Under the pieces are notes generated by a model. The model had not been told where the DNA came from and ran no database searches. It worked only from the letters and a program-made list of their open reading frames with translations. A stretch of 64,000 bases of DNA from Desulforhopalus vacuolatus (GTDB lineage Bacteria > Desulfobacterota > Desulfobulbia > Desulfobulbales > Desulfocapsaceae). The stretch is taken from positions 57,313 to 121,312 of the forward strand of contig NZ_JAFFPZ010000009.1 in assembly GCF_016918505.1 (NCBI RefSeq). The letters are read 5' to 3'. Positions 9,946 through 17,546 of the stretch are shown piece after piece. Numbering within the stretch: the first letter of the stretch is position 1; each line of letters starts with the position of its first letter. The position numbers were made by a program, and so were the translations under genes.

Positions 9946-10629
9946 ATGACCAATCCACTGCCATTTCACAAAAGAGACTTTCTCCAACCCCACCGTTTTC
10001 GTCGGCGGATGCGTGCTGTTATTCTTGGCCGTCGTCCCGGTGAGGCAGCTGTCCGCCGCATGATAGCCCCGGCGATATCCGGTGCCGCGTTCATGGGGGC
10101 ACTGGCGAGGAGTCCGCGTACCATTGGGGCCTGTGTGCCGAGTTCGAAGATGTTGTCGAGAATGATGGCGACTGAGGTGTCGCTGCCGGTGGATGGTGTT
10201 GTCGTGGAGTTGGGCGGAGGTACCGGCCGGATCACTTCCGCGCTGCTCGAACGGGGCGTGCCGCCGGAACAGCTGGTAGTGGTGGAACAGAGTCCTTCCC
10301 TTGCCGATCTGCTGCGCAAACGCTTCCCGAAAGTGCAGATAATTCAAGGGGATGCAGCTTTCTGTTACAGTCAGATTCCTGGTTCACCGCGGGTTCATGC
10401 CGTGGTTTCCGGGTTGCCTCTGCTTTCACTTCCGAAAGTGGTCGTGGAAAACATTATCTGTCAGATTAGTTCCATGCTCGCCGCTGATGCCCCTCTCATT
10501 CAGTTTACCTACCGCCTGAATGGCCGGGGGCCACTCCACGCCACTTTTGATTCTCTGCACTTCCGCACCATCCTGTTCAACATTCCTCCCGCAAGGGTTG
10601 AAGTCTTCCGACGGCGTGAGTCGCGTTGA
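9946..10629 (+). CDS. Class I SAM-dependent methyltransferase, PmtA-like
   Basis: The 227-aa protein resembles the phospholipid N-methyltransferase (PmtA)/rRNA-dimethyladenosine branch of Rossmann methyltransferases. The SAM-binding motif I is VVVELGGGTGRITSALL (about residues 85-101), followed by the acidic VVVEQSPSL and a GDAAF motif. The N terminus (GAAFMGALARSPRTIGACVPSSK) is the stretch preceding motif I in PmtA-like proteins. Phosphatidylethanolamine N-methylation is the best guess, but related proteins methylate other small substrates. The start is taken at the first ATG of the frame. A later ATG (codon 22) would shorten the basic N terminus. It stands downstream of plsY but about 195 bases away. 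Confidence 0.7.
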   Translation: MTNPLPFHKRDFLQPHRFRRRMRAVILGRRPGEAAVRRMIAPAISGAAFMGALARSPRTIGACVPSSKMLSRMMATEVSLPVDGVVVELGGGTGRITSALLERGVPPEQLVVVEQSPSLADLLRKRFPKVQIIQGDAAFCYSQIPGSPRVHAVVSGLPLLSLPKVVVENIICQISSMLAADAPLIQFTYRLNGRGPLHATFDSLHFRTILFNIPPARVEVFRRRESR

Positions 10630-10706
10630 GACTGCGTTGAGGTTCTCTCCCCCTATGTTTACCAGGTTGAAATGGAAACGTGTGCCTGTTGAGAGAGGGA
10701 AAATGG

Positions 10707-10746
10707 CAGGCCCGAAGTGTATCGTGTAACGACACCTTCGGGCCTG
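10707..10746 (-). terminator. Hairpin between convergent genes
   Basis: Eleven-base arms CAGGCCCGAAG and CTTCGGGCCTG match perfectly. On the minus strand the hairpin is followed by CCATTTT, so it would end the operon finishing at 10783. It may act in both directions for the convergent methyltransferase gene. Confidence 0.6.
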
Positions 10747-10782
10747 CGGGAATACAGGACAGACTTCAAGGTATCCGGAAGA

Positions 10783-11391
10783 TTACTGCGGGACGTAGTT
10801 GATCATTTCCACATGAAATTTTTCACCATTCTGACGAATGACATTCACCCCGGCATAGGTCTGATCAAGGTTGAAAATTCCCTTGATGGGCATCTGTAAG
10901 AGCCATGAGAGCAGGACCCGGTTGGTGCCGGCATGGGCAATAATGGCAATATTGCCCTCTTTCTCCCGGGTCAGTTTGAGGAAGGCGGGATGGATCCGTA
11001 TCTGCAGCAGATCCTGAAAATTCTCTCCACCGGAAGGGCGATACTGGTCAAAGTTGCGGCCCCGCGCCTCGTAGGCTCCTGGGAACAAGCGTTTCACCTC
11101 GGCGACTGTTTTTCCCTCCCACTTGCCGAGGTTAATTTCCTGAAACTGAGGGAGGATCTCAATCGGCTGTTCACCCGTCTCTTTTGCCACGATCTCTGCA
11201 CTCTCTCTGCAACGACCTGACGGACTGGTGAAGATGCCTTCAATATCTTTGTCTTTCAACCATTCACCGCTTTTCTTCATCTGTTCCCGACCCTCTTCCG
11301 TGAGGGGCAGTTCCATCTGGCCAATAAAGGGTTTCGGATTCGGTATTTCAATAGCGCCGTGGCGCAGAAGGTATATTTTTCTCTGCTTCAT
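10783..11391 (-). CDS. Histidine phosphatase family protein
   Basis: The 202-aa protein belongs to the phosphoglycerate-mutase-like superfamily. The catalytic RHG is in IYLLRHGAIE (His11), with the second Arg in SPSGRCRESA, the acid in EINLGKWEG and the second His in IAHAGTNR. It resembles alpha-ribazole phosphatase/CobC-type enzymes in length, but the substrate is not readable from sequence. Its ATG overlaps the stop of the upstream NTP-transferase/HD gene (ATGA, 11388-11391). It is therefore the last cistron of the aldehyde oxidoreductase maturation operon, and a role in cofactor (nucleotide) processing is an inference from that context. Confidence 0.85.
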   Translation of the reverse strand: MKQRKIYLLRHGAIEIPNPKPFIGQMELPLTEEGREQMKKSGEWLKDKDIEGIFTSPSGRCRESAEIVAKETGEQPIEILPQFQEINLGKWEGKTVAEVKRLFPGAYEARGRNFDQYRPSGGENFQDLLQIRIHPAFLKLTREKEGNIAIIAHAGTNRVLLSWLLQMPIKGIFNLDQTYAGVNVIRQNGEKFHVEMINYVPQ

Positions 11392-12497
11392 AATGGTAAC
11401 TCCTCTGATTTCAGCCAGGTTTCCAACTTCACCTCAGCGGACTTTTCCCAAAGTTCAGCCAGTTGCTCGGCCTGGCGAAGGCGGAGCCTGATACAGCGGC
11501 ATGCCTCCTTATCGTCTTTATAGATGTGTAATTTCTCTTTATACCTGTTTTTCAGGGCAACGCGGCTGCTGCCGTGCGCCAGCTTGTCGGCGAGACAGAC
11601 AATCTCTTTTTCGCTGAGAATACCATGCTCCGGTGGTTCTATATGACTGTGTACCCTGACTATTGCCGCCATGCGCTGCAGGCCGAGGGAATTCAGAAGT
11701 TTTTCTCCCTCAATGGCGTGATGTGACTGTCCTTTGCAGATATCGTGCAGCAGCGCAGAGCCGTAGATTAACTCCCGGTCAAGTCCCTCGACGCCACTCT
11801 GGCGCATCCCTTTCTCAAGGGCAAGAGAGATTTTTGCCACAAAGCTGCAGTGGGCTGCCAGCCGGGGCGGCATCACTGTTTCGGCAAGGATATCCGCCTC
11901 CTCCGGGGTGAGAATATCATACCGGGCCGCACGTTTTTCGAGATTGGCAAAGGCCTCGGGGGTATCAGCGTCGTGCAGGATATGGCGATCCCACACTTTT
12001 ACGTTAAGGCTGGAAGATTTCTCCAGTACAGCGGCCAGGCCGCCGCTGCCATCGGAGTCGAGAATCTCCCTGCGCAATTCTCCGGAGATGAGTGGGGGAT
12101 GTCCCTTTTCTCCGGCAAATTCAGGGTAGGTCACCTTTTTCGATTTATGGGCCTTGAGCAGCATCTTAATGGTGGCGGGGCGTATCAGCGGAATATCTAC
12201 CGGCAGGACGAAAAACGCATCCTGTCCTTCCATATCTTCCACTCCGACCTGTACTGAGGAGAACATTCCCTTCTCGTAATGTACATTCGTTACGCAGCGT
12301 ATGCCCAGTTTTTTGGCTTCTTTGCGGACCTCATCACCACGGTGGCCGATAACTGCAACCACTCGGTTTACCCCGCCTTCAGTCAATGTATCCACACAAT
12401 GAGCGAGCAGACTTTTCCCTTCCAGCTGAAGCAGCGGCTTGAAGTCGCCCATGCGGGATGAGAATCCTGCCGCAAGAATTATTGCACCGCTCTTCAT
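11388..12497 (-). CDS. MobA/MocA-like nucleotidyltransferase fused to HD domain (DVU_1551-like)
   Basis: The 369-aa protein joins two modules. Residues 1-190 are a MobA/MocA-like NTP transferase with AIILAAGFSSRMGDFKPLL (nucleotide-binding loop) and VLPVDIPLI (metal-binding Asp). Such enzymes attach CMP or GMP to molybdopterin. Residues about 225-330 form an HD-type hydrolase: His and Asp are in ALLHDICKGQ, with His residues in HHAIEGEKLL and VHSHIE. CMP transfer to give the cytosine dinucleotide cofactor used by xanthine-oxidase-family enzymes fits the neighbouring mop. The order NTP-transferase-HD, XdhC, ligase matches, from memory, Desulfovibrio DVU_1551-1553. It overlaps both neighbours by 4 bases. 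Confidence 0.85.
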   Translation of the reverse strand: MKSGAIILAAGFSSRMGDFKPLLQLEGKSLLAHCVDTLTEGGVNRVVAVIGHRGDEVRKEAKKLGIRCVTNVHYEKGMFSSVQVGVEDMEGQDAFFVLPVDIPLIRPATIKMLLKAHKSKKVTYPEFAGEKGHPPLISGELRREILDSDGSGGLAAVLEKSSSLNVKVWDRHILHDADTPEAFANLEKRAARYDILTPEEADILAETVMPPRLAAHCSFVAKISLALEKGMRQSGVEGLDRELIYGSALLHDICKGQSHHAIEGEKLLNSLGLQRMAAIVRVHSHIEPPEHGILSEKEIVCLADKLAHGSSRVALKNRYKEKLHIYKDDKEACRCIRLRLRQAEQLAELWEKSAEVKLETWLKSEELPL

Positions 12498-13516
12498 CTT
12501 TCAATACCAGCGCGATGTCGAATCAGCTCGCCGACGATGCAGATTGCAATCTCTTCCGGAGTGTCAGCGCCGATGGAGAGGCCGATCGGGCAGTGGACTG
12601 CGGTGAGCTGCTTCTCAGTGACGCCTTTTTCCTGCAGCAGGCGATATGTGGTGTCACGTTTTTTACGACTGCCGATCATACCGATATATCCCGGAGAGTT
12701 GGCAAGGGCCTGTTCCAGGACTTCGCGGTCGTGGGAATGTCCTCTTGTGACAATGACGACATAGTCATCCGGGCCGAGGGTGGGGAAGCAGTTTGAGAAA
12801 TCTTTCAGCACCTGTACATCCTCAGCCTTGGGGAAGCGCGAGCTGTTGGCGAATTCGGCACGGTCATCCATTACCCGTACGGTGAAATCGACGAAAGCGG
12901 CGGCTTTTGCCGTGGCGAGGCTGACGTGTCCTGCCCCCACCAGCCAGAGAGTCCCGGTATCGATCTGTGGTTCTACATAGAAAAGGCCGGAGGTTGCACC
13001 AAGGGTGTAAGGAGTCCGGCATTTCTGCGTTTTGTGCAGGACCTCGCCGGCGGTATCCTCATCCAGTTCTGCGCCGATGAAGGTGCCGTTGCTGAGCAGG
13101 GTGAGTTGCGGGACGCCATCGGCGGGCAGCGAAATCACCAGGACGGGGCGTCTGCGGCCGGCATAGGCGGATTTGATTTCTTCAAAGAGCGGCAGGTGTT
13201 CCGGCGTGATGCGCCGCAGCAGGACCTTTACTGCGCCGCCGCAGACCATGCCGGCGTTGGCTGCGGTCTCGTTATCGAGATTATAGGACAGGAGGAGAAA
13301 GTCACTGTCCTCTTTAAACATGGTGGCTGCTCTGTGCTGGCTGCCGCCTTCGACCGGTCCGCCGCCGATGGTTCCGTACAGGGTTCCGTCTGCGGTGACA
13401 AGCATTTTTGCCCCGGAGCCACGGGGAGCCGAACCGTGCTGTTCAACAATGGTGCCAAAGATGGCGGAGTCGCCCCGGCGGAGGATGTCGAGGAGAGGGT
13501 TAAGAATATTTCGCAT
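12494..13516 (-). CDS. XdhC-family aldehyde oxidoreductase maturation factor
   Basis: XdhC-type chaperones bind molybdenum cofactor, protect its sulfurated form and insert it into xanthine-oxidase-family enzymes. The 340-aa product has the N-terminal XdhC/CoxI domain (GTIVEQHGSAPRGSGAKM, GTIGGGPVEGG) and the C-terminal Rossmann domain (LWLVGAGHVSLATAKAA), ending in GMIGSRKKRDTTYRLL and PIGLSIGADTPEEIAICIVGE, all typical. The start follows AGAGGTAATTC. It is coupled to the downstream nucleotidyltransferase by a 4-base overlap, and 98 bases separate it from the ligase gene upstream. It probably serves the Mop enzyme at 19942-22653. Confidence 0.93.
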   Translation of the reverse strand: MRNILNPLLDILRRGDSAIFGTIVEQHGSAPRGSGAKMLVTADGTLYGTIGGGPVEGGSQHRAATMFKEDSDFLLLSYNLDNETAANAGMVCGGAVKVLLRRITPEHLPLFEEIKSAYAGRRRPVLVISLPADGVPQLTLLSNGTFIGAELDEDTAGEVLHKTQKCRTPYTLGATSGLFYVEPQIDTGTLWLVGAGHVSLATAKAAAFVDFTVRVMDDRAEFANSSRFPKAEDVQVLKDFSNCFPTLGPDDYVVIVTRGHSHDREVLEQALANSPGYIGMIGSRKKRDTTYRLLQEKGVTEKQLTAVHCPIGLSIGADTPEEIAICIVGELIRHRAGIER

Positions 13517-13614
13517 GAATTACCTCTATATTATTAAGTGTGCGGGCAGTTTATAAGGAATCATTGTGGTTGTAAACGCCGAGAAAAAAATTTGCCATAC
13601 TTTCCTGAAAAGAG

Positions 13615-14838
13615 TCAGCGGAGATCGCGTAGAATCCTTTTGAAGGTATGTTTTTGTGTCCAGCCAGGCACCCGTTTCGCACTGGCGAGGGGAATTCCTG
13701 ATGGGGGAGTAAAGTGTGACGGAGAGATCTCTTCGGAGGCAAGATATTCGAGGTGCAGCCCTTCTGGAGCAAGGGCGGCGCGGTAGTCGAAGAGTCCGGG
13801 CAGGGCAAAGAACAGATCATCGAGCTGGCGGCTGGAGAGAAAGCCCTGAGGGGTGTCGCAGCCCTGGTGACGATGGATGTCGAGCAGACGGGTGGTGATG
13901 CCGCCGCAGGCGCAGGGCTGACGAGTGAGGGCACCGGAGTCGCCGGTGAGATAGCGAATCAGCGGCATGGCGCGGCGGCGCAGGGTGGTGAGAACAATCT
14001 CACCGGTTTCACCCTCGGCGAGGGGTACCCCCGTCTGTGGATCGATGATCTCCACGAGGATGTCCGCCTCGCGCAGGTGGCAGCCGTGGTGGTGGTCGCA
14101 CTCCACGCCGCCGCCGAGGCCGGTTTCGGTCGCGCCGTAGTGGAGAAAAGTGGTGATGCCGCATGCCTCAATACGTTGGCGCAGGGCGGGCGGTGCGTAG
14201 TCGGAGTTCAGCAGAACGGTGCAGACTGGATGCCTTTTCCCCAGTGTTTCAGCAAGAGAGAGAAGGTGCTGCGGCAGGCCGATAACGCAGTTGGCGCCGT
14301 GTGCTTCAACGACAGCGGCACATTGCTGCGGGGTGCCGGGGGGCCAGTGAATGAAGGTCGGATGGCCTTTTTCCGGCAGGCAGCTGCGCAACAAATCGCC
14401 TGTGCTGTCCGGGCGGTCGGCGGGAAGCAGGACAAGGACCCGTTCCTCCGGGCGCAGTAGATTCTCCATCCCCTCGCGGAAGAACTCACGGGTTGCTTTC
14501 AGTTCCCCGGAGGTGAAGGCAATGCGTTTGGCCGCGCCGGTGCTGCCACTGGTGTTCAGGGTGATAATCCGGGCAATCTCACTCTGGGAGAGGCATTGCA
14601 GATTCAGCCCTTCGCTGCGCAGATCGCCAGTGGTGAGGAAGGGGAGCCGGGAAAGATCGGCGAGGGAGTTCAGGGGCGCGATGCCCGTAAGATGTCGACG
14701 GTAGAAGGGACTGGCGGTGACATGGCGCAGGGTGGCATTGAGCCGGTCAAGCTGCCAGGCATCAAGGCTTTCACGGCTCAGTGACTCGGCGAGGGCTGTC
14801 TGGCGGGCGGTGAGCGTGTCAACGGTGGTGCGTTTCAC
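13615..14838 (-). CDS. PaaK-like AMP-dependent CoA ligase (DVU_1553-like)
   Basis: The 407-aa protein is an adenylate-forming enzyme of the phenylacetate-CoA ligase fold. RLNATLRHVTASPFYRRHL opens the domain, TLNTSGSTGAAKRIAFTSG is the P-loop-like AMP motif, FLHYGATETGLGGGVEC the second motif, and LIRYLTGDSG the conserved Asp region. It starts at GTG (14836-14838), overlapping the TGA of trsS. A longer open frame to 15078 lies inside trsS and is discarded. Its membership in a molybdenum-enzyme maturation operon, as in Desulfovibrio, is unexplained. Either the aldehyde-derived acid is activated to CoA, or the fold has been reused for cofactor work. Neither can be decided from sequence. Confidence 0.85.
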   Translation of the reverse strand: MKRTTVDTLTARQTALAESLSRESLDAWQLDRLNATLRHVTASPFYRRHLTGIAPLNSLADLSRLPFLTTGDLRSEGLNLQCLSQSEIARIITLNTSGSTGAAKRIAFTSGELKATREFFREGMENLLRPEERVLVLLPADRPDSTGDLLRSCLPEKGHPTFIHWPPGTPQQCAAVVEAHGANCVIGLPQHLLSLAETLGKRHPVCTVLLNSDYAPPALRQRIEACGITTFLHYGATETGLGGGVECDHHHGCHLREADILVEIIDPQTGVPLAEGETGEIVLTTLRRRAMPLIRYLTGDSGALTRQPCACGGITTRLLDIHRHQGCDTPQGFLSSRQLDDLFFALPGLFDYRAALAPEGLHLEYLASEEISPSHFTPPSGIPLASAKRVPGWTQKHTFKRILRDLR

Positions 14839-16166
14839 TGTTTTCTCCCGTACAGGCTTCGGCCGGAGATTGAGGTGAGATTGGCGGCACAGAACGGGAG
14901 CAGGCGGCCGTCGGGTTGCGCGATATGGATGCAGCAGCCACGCAGGCGTTCGAGGTTGAGACTCCAGGCGTCCATGAAGGCCATGGCGGAGATGGTAAAG
15001 CTGTGGCTCTTCGCCCGCTGGATAAAGCGTTCGAGGTCGTCTTTCGGTGGAGTCTCCGATGTGTTGGGACTGCTCCACTGCCGGGCGGTAACGCCAATGG
15101 ATTTGATCGCACCCTGCAGGGCGGGTTGCGGAGTACAGGTACAGGAGCTGCCGCTGCCGAGGCGGGTGAGACTGCCGTCGGTCTGCGTGATATATTTGGC
15201 GGAGAAGGAACAGAGGGCATGCTCGCAGCCGGGTGGCACAAAATCTGTCGCGTGGACTCTGCCGCCGCTCTGCTGTTCCAGTCCGGCCATGAGTTCAGGC
15301 AGGGTGAAGTGCCGGGGGGTGAACTCTGCGGGAAAACGGCCGAAGTAGCTGATGGGCTGAAAGTGGACGCCGCGTACATAAGGCTGATGCTCAAGCCCGA
15401 AGCGGACAATCTCCCACAGCTGTGAGGTGTTGAGTTCCGGTACAATCACCGGTACCAGCACGATGCCGATATCGGCTGCGGACAGATTGGCGATGGCGCG
15501 TTTCTTTACGTCAATCAGTGGACGGCCTCGCAGGGCACGATACGGCGTGTCGTTGATACCGTCGAACTGGAGAAACACGGAGCTCAGTCCCGCCTCTTTC
15601 AGCTCGCGGCAGAAGGCAGGGTCTTCGGCGAGACGCAGTCCGTTGCTGTTGAGCTGGATAAATTCAAAGCCGGTTTTGTCGGCATGGCGAATAATCTCCA
15701 GCAGTTGCGGATGGATTGATGGTTCACCTCCGGAGAGCTGCAGATTACAGCCGCCGGTCTCTTTGAAAACACTCTCCACCATCTTTTTCACCTCCGCCAG
15801 TTCTCTATGGGTGCCTTCACCGGAACTGGCAAAGCAGACCGGGCAGCCGAGATTACAGCGGGAGGTGATCTCAATCAGCGCCGTGCAGGTGCGCTGGTTG
15901 TGGGCGGGGCAGAGTCCACAATCAAAGGGGCAGCCGTCACTGACCGGGGTTTGTCGGTTGCCGCCCTTGTGGGGCAGTTTAGGGCGCTGCCAGGAGTCAA
16001 AGAGGGGGGCACCAGGTACTTCCCGCCAGACGACAGTGGAAAAAGAGCCGTGTTCCGGGCAGTTCTTTGTGAGAAGAATCTCGTGACCTTCCCGCGTCAG
16101 CGTTGCGGGGAGGCGTTTGAGACAGACCGGACAGAGGCTGGAGGTGGTATGTATGGGGGTGGCCAT
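14835..16166 (-). CDS. trsS: Radical SAM protein TrsS (DVU_1554-like)
   Basis: The 443-aa radical SAM protein has an N-terminal Cys-rich region (CPVC at 12-15; CPFDCGLC at 79-86), then the cluster motif Cys104-x3-Cys108-x2-Cys111 (TSRCNLGCPVCF) and the GGEP motif (LQLSGGEPSI). The C terminus carries RLRGCCIHIAQPDGRLLPFC. From memory, this family (radical SAM (seleno)protein TrsS) has selenocysteine near this position in some species. Here the frame is uninterrupted and reads Cys411-Cys412, so it is a Cys form. Role: proposed sulfur/selenium-related maturation of the molybdenum or tungsten enzyme next door; the reaction is unproven. It lies 5 bases after the C-GCAxxG-C-C gene and overlaps the ligase gene. 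Confidence 0.85.
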   Translation of the reverse strand: MATPIHTTSSLCPVCLKRLPATLTREGHEILLTKNCPEHGSFSTVVWREVPGAPLFDSWQRPKLPHKGGNRQTPVSDGCPFDCGLCPAHNQRTCTALIEITSRCNLGCPVCFASSGEGTHRELAEVKKMVESVFKETGGCNLQLSGGEPSIHPQLLEIIRHADKTGFEFIQLNSNGLRLAEDPAFCRELKEAGLSSVFLQFDGINDTPYRALRGRPLIDVKKRAIANLSAADIGIVLVPVIVPELNTSQLWEIVRFGLEHQPYVRGVHFQPISYFGRFPAEFTPRHFTLPELMAGLEQQSGGRVHATDFVPPGCEHALCSFSAKYITQTDGSLTRLGSGSSCTCTPQPALQGAIKSIGVTARQWSSPNTSETPPKDDLERFIQRAKSHSFTISAMAFMDAWSLNLERLRGCCIHIAQPDGRLLPFCAANLTSISGRSLYGRKQ

Positions 16167-16171
16167 GGGGG

Positions 16172-16618
16172 TTACAGCTCCTCTTTCAGTTCATTCAACT
16201 CAATGCCTTCTGCCATGAGAAGTGCAAAGACCTTTTCCGCCATATCGCCAATAATACCGGGGCAGACAGATAGATATGCGTCTGGAGTGGGGGCAATGTC
16301 ATGGCAGAGAGTGCCGCCGTGTACGGCGGTGCGCTCGACAAACCACGATCTCAGCTCGGAGAGCAGCAGTGGCAGGCGGTCGGAGGCACTTTCCTGTGGA
16401 GAACCTTTGCCGAGATAATAGGTGAGCAGGCATTGCCCGCCGGTGAGTGCTCCGCAGTTGCCGTTGGCATCGCCGCCGCCTGTGCATAGTCCCTGCGCGG
16501 CACGGATAAGGCCGGGATTTTCTATCCCCTGCATATCAAGAGCGAGTTGCAGGAGCATTTGGGAGCAGCAGTAGCCTTTGCCAGCCAGTTGCAGGATGTC
16601 ACTGTCGTATTGACTCAT
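16172..16618 (-). CDS. C-GCAxxG-C-C family protein (DVU_1555-like)
   Basis: The 148-aa protein is of the C_GCAxxG_C_C family, whose conserved Cys residues probably hold a metal or Fe-S centre. Visible motifs are GYCCSQMLLQ (Cys17/18), GLCTGGGDANGNCGALTGGQ (the GCAxxG equivalent, NCGALTGG), and single Cys residues in TLCHDI and LSVCPGI. No selenocysteine codon is needed to keep the frame. The family often travels with redox enzymes; a redox or metallochaperone role here is inference. Its ATG overlaps the stop of the methyltransferase gene, and trsS follows at once. Confidence 0.85.
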   Translation of the reverse strand: MSQYDSDILQLAGKGYCCSQMLLQLALDMQGIENPGLIRAAQGLCTGGGDANGNCGALTGGQCLLTYYLGKGSPQESASDRLPLLLSELRSWFVERTAVHGGTLCHDIAPTPDAYLSVCPGIIGDMAEKVFALLMAEGIELNELKEEL

Positions 16619-17334
16619 GGTATTGCCTCTGAAAAGGTTGTTGAGCTGTTTTTTGCCAGCAGGAGAAACAGCCCCGGCAGAGTTGTGTGTCCGGCAGAAC
16701 AGGCCGCCCGGGCGGATTCACGGTTGCCGGTTACCCGTTCCCAGAATCCTTCGAGACTGCCGTATTGAAAGACAAATTCTGCTGCCGTCTGCTTGAGCAG
16801 GATGGTGTGATCCTCCAGTGCTTCGATGGAGAAGCTGGCGTCGGTCACCAGCTCGCGGGTGACGGCAAGAGGTGCCGCATTGGCGAAACAGCAGGAGACC
16901 GGCCACTGCGCCGTTTTCCCGCTGCGGGAGAATATGTCGCTTATCACCAGTCTTCCTTCCGGCTTGAGAACGCGGCGAAACTCCTTAAGGCTCGCCTGCC
17001 GGTTGCTGAGATTCCACGCACATTCACAGAGGAGCAGATCACAGCAGTTATCCGCCAGGGGCAGGTGTTCCATGGGAGCGCAGGCTGTGGCAATCCCCCG
17101 TTTATGTGCTTCCCGCAGTAAATCCATCTGCAGGTCTATGCCGCACAGCTTCCCCGCACCCCGCTCGCCGAGAAGAGAGAGTGAAACGCCAGTGCCGCAG
17201 CCCGCGTCCACCACCGTGCGCCCGGTCACGTCGACCAGTTCCATCATTCGGCGGGTGAGCTGCAAACCACCCGGACGGATGGCGGCGGGCAGGGCCTCGC
17301 GCACCGGGGGAGAGAGGTAGAGGGTTTTCATCAT
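16615..17334 (-). CDS. SAM-dependent methyltransferase (DVU_1556-like)
   Basis: The 239-aa class I methyltransferase has motif I VVDAGCGTGVSLSLLG (about residues 41-56), motif II LCGIDLQMDLL, and LLLCECAWNLSNRQASLKEF leading into a LKPEGRLVISD strand. It resembles UbiE/arsenite-type methyltransferases. In Desulfovibrio the matching gene sits between the C-GCAxxG-C-C and CxxC genes, and the whole set is conserved beside aldehyde oxidoreductases. The methyl acceptor is unknown; a cofactor precursor or a chalcogen compound is possible, given TrsS. It follows the small CxxC gene without a gap. Confidence 0.82.
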   Translation of the reverse strand: MMKTLYLSPPVREALPAAIRPGGLQLTRRMMELVDVTGRTVVDAGCGTGVSLSLLGERGAGKLCGIDLQMDLLREAHKRGIATACAPMEHLPLADNCCDLLLCECAWNLSNRQASLKEFRRVLKPEGRLVISDIFSRSGKTAQWPVSCCFANAAPLAVTRELVTDASFSIEALEDHTILLKQTAAEFVFQYGSLEGFWERVTGNRESARAACSAGHTTLPGLFLLLAKNSSTTFSEAIP

Positions 17335-17544
17335 CTATTTATCTTCAAGCAGTTGTTCTACCTCAAACATGCGCCCGGTGGCGAGCTCCTCTTCCACCAT
17401 AATTCGCCCGCATTTCGGACAGACGGGCAACTCCACCTTAAAAGAGGCATTGAGGTAGGTGATCTCCACCTTTCGTGCTTCAAGAGGCACACCGCAGGGC
17501 TGGCAAATCCAGTTCATATCGTCGGGAATAAATCGCAGATCCAT
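17335..17544 (-). CDS. Small two-CxxC redox/zinc protein (DVU_1557-like)
   Basis: The 69-aa protein has Cys14-x2-Cys17 (WICQPCGVPL) and Cys42-x2-Cys45 (LPVCPKCGRIM), a rubredoxin/zinc-ribbon-like spacing that would bind one Fe or Zn. It starts MDLRFIPDDMNWIC and has no signal peptide. It sits 2 bases after the large FAD/Fe-S oxidoreductase gene and abuts the methyltransferase gene, so it belongs to the same operon. Electron transfer within the aldehyde oxidoreductase system is plausible but inferred only from place and Cys pattern. Confidence 0.85.
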   Translation of the reverse strand: MDLRFIPDDMNWICQPCGVPLEARKVEITYLNASFKVELPVCPKCGRIMVEEELATGRMFEVEQLLEDK

Positions 17545-17546
17545 TC

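Noticed and set aside
13753..14460. Plus-strand open frames of up to about 235 codons across 13.7-16.4 kb
   Set aside because: All are shadows of the ligase, TrsS and C-GCAxxG-C-C genes in G+C-rich DNA and show no motifs.
14835..16618. Selenoproteins in TrsS or the C-GCAxxG-C-C protein
   Set aside because: Both frames are complete without reading through TGA, and Cys occupies the expected positions.
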